64,000 nt of DNA from Eleusine coracana subsp. coracana (Eukaryota; Streptophyta; Magnoliopsida; Poales; Poaceae): positions 40,538,963 to 40,602,962 of the forward strand of contig CM064421.1 in the NCBI GenBank assembly GCA_032690845.1. Direction: 5' to 3'. This document shows, piece after piece, positions 55,430 to 64,000 of this stretch (position 1 is the first letter of the stretch; the number at the start of each line of letters is the position of its first letter). Position numbers and translations under genes: made by a program. The notes under the pieces were generated by a model that was not told the origin of the DNA, did not search any database, and saw nothing but the letters and a program-made list of their open reading frames with translations.

Positions 55430-57009
55430 CCTCAGGCCGAGAAGTCAAGTCGAGTTCACGTACCATCTGAAGCTCTGTTCTCATGACCGGTTAACTGCGG
55501 CTGCTGTAGTGCTGTGTTCATCTACCTTCTGGCTATCCACCATGGAGATGTTGTTTTTGCTAAGAAGACTGTTCTTAGATAAATCTCTGCGAGACATGAA
55601 CGTTTTTAAGTTAACTGATACCATGGTGCAACTTGAATTTTCAATTGCTCTCTGACTGGCTGATGGATAAATTGGTTAGTTCCCTGTCGTTCTCTTGACT
55701 AGACTAGCGATTATGGTTCAGCGCACTTCCTGATTCTGCGAGCTATACTTGCCTCGGCTTGTGTAACGCATGCGTGGAACGGTGCTATGTCCAGGGAGAA
55801 CTTCTCATCGGCCTCTGACTGCTTACAAGTTTAACGAGATTTCCATCCAATATTTTGTTTTGTTGCCAAACGGATTCGCCTTCCTGTAGCTTGTCCGTAC
55901 CAACAATCCAACATGATTGATTGTTCAGGTAGAAGAAGCTCCAAGTAAGGTCCCACCGTTGCGCCTAGCAAGTGTCTTGACAACTGCAACTCTAAGCAAA
56001 ATATAATTTACGAAACGTGATGCATGTCAGACTTACTTGGCGCTTAGATAACTCGTCAGTTCACTTGCATGCATCACGTTTCATAATTTTTTTTACAAAA
56101 TTCGCTAGGAATCCGGCAATCAATAATATGATAGTTAAGAGAAGGCTTAATTACAAATTCCACCCTATAACTCAATCATAGTTTAATTTGATTTTCTACC
56201 CTAAAAGTTTGTTCATGGCATAAACCTACACCCACCCACGGACAGGCTGGCGCAGCAGGCGAAAATCCTATGTTCACGTGAGGTCGCAACTGGGCAAAAA
56301 CTTGTCAGTTGTCACTGTGGATGCATGAATCGCGCCTAGTCTGCCTTTGCGGTTCGGCTGCACTAAAGTCGTAACTAGCCGCAACAAAAACACCGCAACC
56401 GTGTACCGATTTTACGTGAGAAGAAGGCAGTGGCGGCGATAGTGAGGCACGAGGGAAAGGAGACGATTGCCGGCTATCGCCTTCCTTTTGCGCGTCCTCG
56501 CCATCATACGGTCTAACAATAGTTGTTGACGAGTGCTTTCAGCACAATCTAGTGAGTTTCTTTAATCTCCTTGCAGATTTTCTTAGATGAATGGAGGCCA
56601 TGAATGTGGAAAATATTTGCAGAAGATTATTAAGCCTTGCAAAAGATCGACTGGGGGCAATGGCCCCATCGATTAGGCATAATATTCCACTGAAGTTTTA
56701 CTGTTTTATTTTGTTTAATATCTTAGTGTTAGCAGGAATTGATTTGTTCTTTGGGTGCTTTGTCGCAGTGAACTCTGATAGTTTATTTAGTAGTACAATA
56801 GTAGCTCATTGTTTTTAGTAGAGTAGCTTGGTTCACATATTGTTTTATATTTTCATAGCCACTGCTTGTTGGCCTCGTTTACCCCTGTTATTTGAGCTCG
56901 ATTTTCCCAGCGAGTCAACTGCATGCCTTGTTCTGTACTGAAGAAATGCACATATCTTCAGATTACAGAGTGCCACTATTCAGCTCAGTTGTGTTTTTGC
57001 ACATGTACG
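55430..57009. other. 3' UTR and intergenic
   Basis: 3' UTR of the DUF1618 gene, then unassigned sequence. A 75-codon frame at 56591-56818, preceded by a good acceptor-like CTCCTTGCAG, ends in one hydrophobic segment but has no recognised family. Confidence 0.4.
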
Positions 57010-57503
57010 AAGTTATGGTCGCAACATGTTTTGAAAATTTGGAGATTAAATTTGCATATAGGAAATTAAGGAAAACATGACATGCAGTATGTTTCAGATA
57101 TTTAGACATAAATTTCATAGGCAATTAATGGTGTGATTAAGAGATGGATGGATACAATCCGGGGTGCAAAGTAATATGGTCGGTATTTATTTGCGCTAGT
57201 AAATCCTAGGCGAGATTGCTAAAGATTTAAGGGTGTGTGGTGGAAAGTTGAGTTATAGGTGTCTACCATTTTGTTGGGTGAAAAAGGTGTTCTTGTCGCT
57301 CTTTTATGAATTAGATACTGTGCAACATATGTGTCCGATGGATGGTAATGCCTTTTCCCGATGGCCTTCTCCTTAATGGACAATGATATGTATCTATTTC
57401 TTGCATTGTTAGCTCTTGAATAGGTGAGGTCTCTTGTTGTACCTATTTTTTCTTAGACCACTGACTACCAATAAGCAATTGGTCTGATTTTATTAACTGA
57501 GCG

Positions 57504-59148
57504 CACTACGGGAAAATCATTGTTTGCTAAGTGCGCCACTTTTTACTGAGTGTATTTAGTCGGGCACTCGGCAAATAACTTCTTTGCTGAGTACAAAATA
57601 AGAAACACTCGGTAAAATAAATACATTCAGTAAATCCTCTTCTTTGCTGAGTGCCAAAAAAGTACACTCGGTAAAGGAATTTTTGTCAAGTGTATCTTTT
57701 GACACTCGACAAAGAATTAATTTTTTCCCTTTTTTCACTCAAAACTTTTCCTACTCACCATATACAAAATGTGTTACTCCATGTTCAAATTTAGATTTTT
57801 TATTTTTATTTTTATGCTATATTTAGTTAATTAATTATATTATAAGCAATTTTTTAAATAAAGTCAAATTTGAACTACAAGTGATTCAAATAATAAAATA
57901 CATTAAGTACAAAAATTATATTCATGTTATTTAGCCTAATTTAGAATCTTACCCATGAAATAGAAAAAATTTCGATAAATCTTGTTTAAGAAATATGGCT
58001 AGTATCGTGTGTTTAAATGATTTTTAAATTCTAAAAAAACCAAATAAAGTCTGAAAATCATGAGATTTTTTAGGATGTGACGGTATCACAAGTGAAAGCT
58101 ACAATAAAAATTAGAGAAAATTTCATATAAGTTATCACATACGTTACTTACAAAACAGAGAATCTCCGAATAAGACCCTTAGAGTTGAGAATGAGTCGTT
58201 AAGATTTAGAGTCAACTTGATGTTCAAATTTGAATTTGACTCTAAATCATTTTATATAGACAAAAGATCAGATAAATCTTTGTGATGTTCAATTTTTTGT
58301 TATTTTTTGAATTTTTTAATATTTTTAAATTATTTTTTATAGTTACAAACATAATGTTTACCGAGTGTCCGCGGTTGACACTCGGCAATCAGAGCCTTTG
58401 TCGAGTGCCCCCACCTACCACTCGTCAAAGTAAGTCCGCGTACATTTGTATTGACTGAGCGGGATACAAAAATTTTCATTACCTCTCAACCTTATCCCTC
58501 TCCACCTTATCCCCCTCTCTCTCTCTCCACCTTATCTCTCTCGCATGCGTGTAGGCGAGAGGCGGCTGGCGACAGGGTGGCTCCCAGGCGTCGGGAACGC
58601 AGAGGGCCCGACGCGGCGACGGCCTCGGGCGGCGCGGCGGAGGCCCCGACCTCGGGCCACTCCCATGCGGCAGACCTGGTGTCGGCGACGCGGAAGGCGC
58701 CGACGCGCGCGTCGGCCTCAGGCGGCACGGCGCAGAGGACCCAGGCGGCGTGGCATGGAGGGCCCGGCGCGGTGGCGGCCTCGGACGGCATGACGCAGAG
58801 GATTCAGGCGGCACGGCGCGGAGGGCCTAGCGCGGTGGTGGCCTTAGGCGGCGCGGCAGCCCCAGCCTCGGCAACGGCGGCAGGCCGACGAGGGGCGGCA
58901 AAAGGTGGGCCTACGGCAGCTGGCCGCTATTTTTCTAAAAAAAAACCAAAAAATGGATTTGGCAAGTGTTGGCCTGACACTCGGCAAAGACTTTGCTTCT
59001 TTGTCAGAGTGCCCGAGAAAAGATACTTGACAAAGAGTCTTTTGCTGATACTTGTTTGTCGAGTGTGGTTTGCAAAGTTTTTGCCGAATGCAAACAAGGC
59101 TTTGTTGAGTGCTTCTAGCACTCGGCAATCGGGGGCATTCCCGTAGTG
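57504..59148. mobile_element. non-autonomous CACTA element, 1.65 kb
   Basis: The termini CACTACGGGAA and TTCCCGTAGTG are inverted repeats. The 3-bp target duplication is GCG (57501-57503, 59149-59151). Subterminal arrays of CACTCGG(C/T)AAA and its complement occur at 57540-57720, 58360-58430 and 58960-59130, the pattern of grass CACTA elements. There is no transposase. The interior 58550-58920 is GC-rich and internally repetitive. Copy B of the duplicated segment gives the empty site. Confidence 0.92.
58620..58860. repeat. GC-rich tandem repeat inside CACTA element
   Basis: Decayed units of about 66 bp containing GGCGGC(A/G)(C/T)GGCGCAGAGGA and GAGGGCC(C/T)(G/A)GCGCGGTGG follow one another. 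Confidence 0.55.
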
Positions 59149-59666
59149 GCGAGTGATCTCACCATAATTTAGATTTGGAATAGAGGTATTGAAAAGATAA
59201 AAAAGACATGTGATAAACGGATGTCATGGCGCGTTGTACTGTATGCCTATGTGTGGATCTTTTACCAACCTTTGGTATTTGCCAACGCTGATCCCGTGGG
59301 AAGCAAAATTTGTAGGGAATCAATTGTGTGTGATTAAGAAAGGCACGATATACAACTTGTTTTAAAAATTTAGAGATAAAAATCAGGGTATTAGGAAATA
59401 AAATTTGTAGGCCATGGATCAAGTAGTTTGGTGGTAAAAGAAAGTATGGCATGCAATATGTTTCAAATATTTGGAAATAAATGTGATTAAGAAAGGGACG
59501 GGTAAAGTTCAAGGTGCAAAGTAATATCATCCGTCAGATGTGCAAACCTCTTTTTGCAGGTGAAATCTTATATGAGATTGCTAACGATCTAAGGGTGATG
59601 GGAGGCTGAGTTCAAGGTGGCATGGTGTTGTTTGGTGAAAAAGATGATGCACTAGTTGCTACAATA

Positions 59667-62542
59667 TCTCTACTACATATTAAAACCGTCGTCTCTTCCC
59701 AAAAAATCCTGCCCCTGCCCGTTAAACAACATGACGCAATTACAATTTATAATCATGGGATCTAGAGCACGGAACAACAAATAAAACAACTGGACTCTAC
59801 GTAATTATTGGAAAAGAAAATGAAACCGGAGTCCCCATTGCCGTACGACTTCTCTTCTCTATCCCTCCGGACTTTTGGCATTAGGAAAGAAAAAAGGGGA
59901 TTCCCAATCGAACATGTCACGTCGCGCGTTCTCCATGATCTCCACGATCTTCCCAGACTACATGATCTCCGTAAGTGATCTCCGTAAGCTACGCGACGTC
60001 CTAAATGTCGTTATCGCGCCTATTTGCCATCTCAAGTTTTTTGTGGTGTCGCACGCCCCGCATAATTGTGGCGACGCCTGCCGCTAACCCTAATTCAGCT
60101 ACCGACCTGGAACACCAGTCGCTTGCCATCGATCAGGCAGCACCACCACACCGCCGACACCAAGGTTCTTCCTTCCAAAGTTCTTCGCATCGCCGGCGGA
60201 TCACCATCGCGTCTGTTGACGTCGAGATTCAAAGTTCACTTGGCCTTCAGGAGCCCAGGCCATCCGCAATCACCAATCCGACAACACTGGCACCGCCCAA
60301 TCGTTGTCAGAAGTTACCGAGCGCCAAGCGATTGCCATCGCAAATCGTTGGCAACGCCCAGTTTACAGGTTCGTACATTCGGTCCTCGTTGCCCACAGTA
60401 ACATGGCCTTAATCTTCATGGACATATTATGTTAGGCTCTTTGAATGACCAATGGTGCTCATTGCCGAACTCAGCTCCAAACGTTGTTGTTGTTATCTTG
60501 TTTCACATCGCAATCGCGTGGGCACACAGCCTGGACATCGCCTGTGGTGGTGCCGCTGCCTGAGCGTCGTGTGGTGGTGTCGCCTGGATGTTGCATTGTC
60601 TGATGTCTGGACGTGGTCTCGCGTGGTCTGCTGCATAGCTCACTAGAATTATTGTTAATATAAGTTTGTCACTGACAACATCTTTCACTGACATGCTCGT
60701 CGACACCATCATTGTGAAGGTACTGTAGTGACCCTTGCTATCTCCCTTTCTTTTATGGCAGGCAGGTGTGTGAATATTCAGTGTGCTTTAGATGTTTATC
60801 GACCCCCAGACACTGCAATTAGTAAAAAAAATAACTGGTTTATTGGTGCTCTGGTTATGGTGTGGAAGAACGAGAATTTCCTATGAAAGAGAATCTGGTT
60901 CGCTGATAGTTCTAATGATTAGAGAGTGTAGAAAAGATCAGGTAACCTGGTTGAGCTGTTGAGGTAATGCATCTTTAGCTATTTTGATAGTTTAAACTAA
61001 CTGTTTTTCTTTTGCTGCACCAGGTATGAGAATAATTAATTGCACATCTAACCTAGAGAATAACTAACCGTGCCTGTGATTTGGGGGTTGAGGAACTAAT
61101 GTTAGTTATTGTTGCGGTGGGATTGTATTTGTATCCATTTCAACAGTTTACTTTGGTTTGTTGGCAGTGCAGATGTCTTAAAAAAAGAGATTCGACCGTT
61201 GGGAGGGGCTGCAATTATAACACATAACCCATAATACAGCTCAACATGTGAGTATGGATCCTTGGGATTTGATTGTCTTATGCGTATCTATTGCTCTGAT
61301 TTGAAGCTGCACTATGATTGCTTTACCTACTGCTCAAATGCAAAAAGGAGATTCACACCGGGCTAATTTCCGTGTCTCATGAGTTTTAGATTTTGTGTTG
61401 CATGCTATACTTCCTTCCTTCAGAATTAGTTATCGTTTATTAGTTTGACATGCTTCTTGGTTTGATTTTACAGCATTAGTTGTACTTGTCCCTGTATGCT
61501 CTGCTAATAGACATGGGTTTATGTGCAATCTCTCCTGTCGAGACAAACGAGTGCTCAAGTAGTACTCATGGATTGGCTGGTCTGATTTCATAGGCCACAT
61601 ATATCATCGTTGGACCTATGTTTTATATGGAGATGCCTTGAGTGTCTTTTCTTTCTCCTCTTCTTGTTAGCACTTCCAAAGCTCAGAAAACATGCAGTAG
61701 TTTAGAAGTAAGATGCTCTATTGTCATGTTTTTGTTAGATTCCCTATAGGATGTATAGCTTTCCTCACTGTAGTTATAGAAGTACTTGAACTAACAGTTG
61801 CATGACTAGCTTACTATTCTAAAAATCTCACCATGTGTTTAGCTATGATGCTTGGGTCATCTACAATTTCCTTTCAGTGTGTGCGGCATGGGTTGTAGGT
61901 CCTGGTCTGTGGTTTACGAGTTTAGTGGCCAAAGCCTGAAACCATCATGGTTTCTGATGACCTGCTGTTTTTCAGGTATTCTCCTCTACATAGGTGGGTA
62001 AGTATCCTTGGTACATATTAAGTGAATATCAATCCTTGGTACATATTAAGTGAATATCATATCGGTTCTTCTACTTTTTTGTTCTATCTGACTGTCATGC
62101 TGTTTGAGACACAACATGAATAATGGCAGTGATGAAAAAAAATAGTATGCCCTTGAACAGGCGTTTCATACGAAGATGTAAATAAGGCTGCTTGCAATTT
62201 GTGATTCTGAACTCTATATTTTTGCTGTTATTAGCTTCATACTTTATGCTAAAGTAAAACATGAAGATGGCAACTTGAGTGTCAACCAAACTTATTTGTT
62301 GCTCTTATACTAAATTGTGTTGTATGCTCTTGCTCTGTTCTATGCAGCATGCATGCATATCTGCTTCGTTCATTTCATTTTGTCTCAAAATCCAACATTA
62401 TCAAATCAGTTGTGTTTCTACCATATTGCTGGGTAAGGATAAAACAACAACCAAAATATCTTTTTCATATTATATCTGTCAAATACATAGTATTTATGTT
62501 TTATTTTTTTAAGCCCGTAGCAATGCACGGGTATTTTGCTAG
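59667..62542 (+). mobile_element. non-autonomous Helitron, 2.9 kb
   Basis: The 5' end TCTCTACTACATATTAAAACC follows an A; the 3' end TATTTTGCTAG precedes a T, the A^T insertion rule. A GC hairpin (CCCGTAGC AAT GCACGGG, 62514-62531) lies 11 bp before the CTAG end. No RepHel frame is present. The interior has moderately GC-rich frames (60005-60412), perhaps captured, but none I recognise. Read across the junction, copy B of the duplicated segment is continuous. Confidence 0.9.
62514..62531 (+). other. Helitron 3' hairpin
   Basis: An 18-nt stem-loop with one bulged A, at the position where Helitrons carry their terminal hairpin. Confidence 0.85.
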
Positions 62543-63223
62543 TATAGTTTATATTAGACGATACAACAGGACGTATGGTGATGTTTTTTTCCCGGTGGAC
62601 TTCCCCTTGGTGGACAAGAATTTCTTGCGTTGTGAGGTATGGTCATATTTAATTTCTCTTAGGCGACTGACTGCCAGCAAGTGGTATGACTTTATTGAGT
62701 GGACGAGTGATCTCACCTCAATTAAAATTTGAAATGGGCTACTGGAAAGGTTGAAAAGAGTGTGTACATGAGATAAACGGATGCCATGGCCGTGCTGAAT
62801 GCATATCCTCCCCACCAACCTATCTTTGGCATGGCCAACGCTGATCCCGCGCCACGTCGGTCTCCACTTCCGCGAGGAGAGCGCGGACTTGTTGACGAGC
62901 GAGTCGTCCCAAACAGTGCTCTCCCTCTCTGCTCTCCTGGCTTCTGCTGCCACTGCTAACATTCTGGCCGATATCGAAAGAAAGGACGAAGGCGGCCACG
63001 TAGCCATATGCCAGTAGCGTGTGTGAACCATATGCTCTGCTTTCGCTTCTCAATCCCCTAGCTCGCCTGTCTCACCTACACCCGCTTATTAAACCCAAAC
63101 CCCTGCGTACTCTTGCAGAACCCACTCCATCCTGATCGCTTGCTTCACGCCCAAAGGCCAAAGCCAGCCAGACTTACCTTTCCTCTGTCCTCGCGTTGCT
63201 TGGCGAGTCCCACCACCGAACAG

Positions 63224-64000
63224 AATGGCGTCCGCATCGCCGCCGTGGATCATCCTGTACAAGACCCCGCACGTATCCGCCGCCGCCGCCGACGCGCCCC
63301 GGCCGGGCGGCGCCATCTCCCTCGCGCTCGCCGCGCCGCCGCGCGTCAGCAGGCTCGTCGTCGACCCCAGCGTCTTCCCCGCTGACCCGGACTCGCAGGC
63401 CAAGGTCCCAAACCTCTACATCAAAGCCACCGGCCCCTCCGGCCACTTCCTCGCCGAAGCCAAGCCGTCCAAGTCCGACTCCGATGGCATTTCCAAGCCC
63501 TTCTACCTCCTCCTCGACGTGCCCTCCGGCACCGCCTCCCTCATCCCCAACCCCGACGTCTTCAGGGCGTCCAGCCTCGCCGTCATCGCCGCGTCCGGAG
63601 GCGGCTATATGATCGTCGCATTCCGGGCCCAGGATAGGGACAACCAGAACCTGGTTTGCTTCTCGTCGGAGACCCGCGAGTGGGTCAATAAGACAGTCGT
63701 GACCCCGCAGCTCAGTCCGAAATGGACAATCACAGACGTCATCACCCACGACGGCAAGATCTGGTGGGTGGACCGCGCCCATGGGATACTCGCCTGCGAC
63801 CCTTTCGCCGACCAGCCGGACATGGCCTACATCCCGCTCCCGAGAGGATACGCCCACGACCAGCCTGGTCATGAAAATTGCAACTACTGCACTGGGACGA
63901 TGCTCTCCTCCCTTTACTGCCGCTGCGTCAATCTCAGCAACGGCAAGTTCCGTTGCGTCGAGGTGGGCCCTGTGTTCGTTGGCAAGGCACCCAAGATCAC
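63224..64000 (+). CDS. second DUF1618 family protein, 3' end outside window
   Basis: Open from ATG 63224 (ASASPPWIILYKTPHV) to the window end, 259 codons without a stop. The layout matches the gene at 53511: PPWIIL start, VDPSVFP, LVCFSSETREWVNKTV, then the DUF1618 core DGKIWWVDRAHGILACDPFAD and MAYIPLPRG. It is clearly diverged from the first copy, so it is an old paralogue rather than a recent tandem copy. GC is very high in the first 400 bp, typical of grass first exons. Function is unknown, as for the family. Confidence 0.86.

Larger units (their letters stand above)
57010..59320. repeat. duplicated segment, copy A (split by CACTA element)
   Basis: Sequence 57010-57503 plus 59149-59320 parallels copy B (59325-59666 plus 62543-62850). 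Landmarks are GGTGCAAAGTAATAT, GAGATTGCTAA, GGGTGAAAAAG, GACTACC, the block GAGTGATCTCACC, GATAAACGGATG(T/C)CATGG and GCCAACGCTGATCCC. Copy B reads in one frame FFPVDFPLVDKNFLRCEVWS and KWYDFIEWTSDL (62580-62732), which looks like a piece of a former coding region I do not recognise. Confidence 0.7.
59325..62850. repeat. duplicated segment, copy B (split by Helitron)
   Basis: See copy A (57010-59320). The sequence flows from 59666 into 62543 when the Helitron is ignored, and aligns there with the uninterrupted stretch 57290-57340 of copy A. Confidence 0.68.

Noticed and set aside
60005..60412. 135-codon frame in the Helitron as a gene
   Set aside because: Low-complexity Pro/Ser/His reading without a recognised domain.
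62549..63031. 160-codon minus-strand frame
   Set aside because: It runs antisense across copy B of the duplicated segment and the 5' flank of the second DUF1618 gene, with no domain seen.

Overview
This window is nuclear DNA from a grass (Poaceae). The evidence is spliced genes with GT/AG introns and very GC-rich codon use, two genes of the grass-expanded DUF1618 family, and a dense load of grass-type transposons: Sirevirus-like Ty1/copia elements, Mutator-like, CACTA, hAT and Tc1/mariner-type MITEs, a Helitron, L1-type LINEs, a tRNA-derived SINE and a miniature LTR element. I cannot resolve the species.

Left part (1-11.7 kb). The 3' four exons of a coiled-coil protein gene (+) come first, with a hAT MITE in one intron. 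A small plastid-type membrane protein gene (-) follows at 5.3-5.7 kb. Then comes a run of insertions: a 5'-truncated LINE (6138-7982), a Mutator-like element with a GC-rich interior (8576-9676), and a three-level nest in which a long foldback element sits in a MITE and carries a second hAT MITE (10.16-11.53 kb).

Middle (11.7-35.0 kb). One 23.3-kb nested LTR retrotransposon fills this part. The outer element (TSD AATCT) keeps a gag pseudogene but shows no pol. Its 5' LTR is interrupted by an antisense solo LTR and has lost the promoter-bearing section still present in its 3' LTR. Inside it lies a much younger Sirevirus with intact gag and pol ORFs, a third ORF broken by one stop codon, and a partial tandem (shared-LTR) left end.

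Right part (35-64 kb). A five-exon hexose transporter gene of the STP/MST family (-) lies at 37.2-42.1 kb. Then come a second LINE with an 18-bp TSD, a short gene encoding only a CDC48-like N-domain plus a hydrophobic tail, and a MITE/SINE/TRIM cluster. A DUF1618 cluster follows: a pseudogene fragment, an orphan 5'-flank copy, an intact gene, and a second gene running off the window end. Between the two DUF1618 genes a tandemly duplicated segment received a CACTA element in one copy and a Helitron in the other, so each copy shows the other's empty site.

The genes do not form an operon or pathway. The main story is insertion history, which can be read here because target-site duplications and paralogous empty sites survive for most elements.
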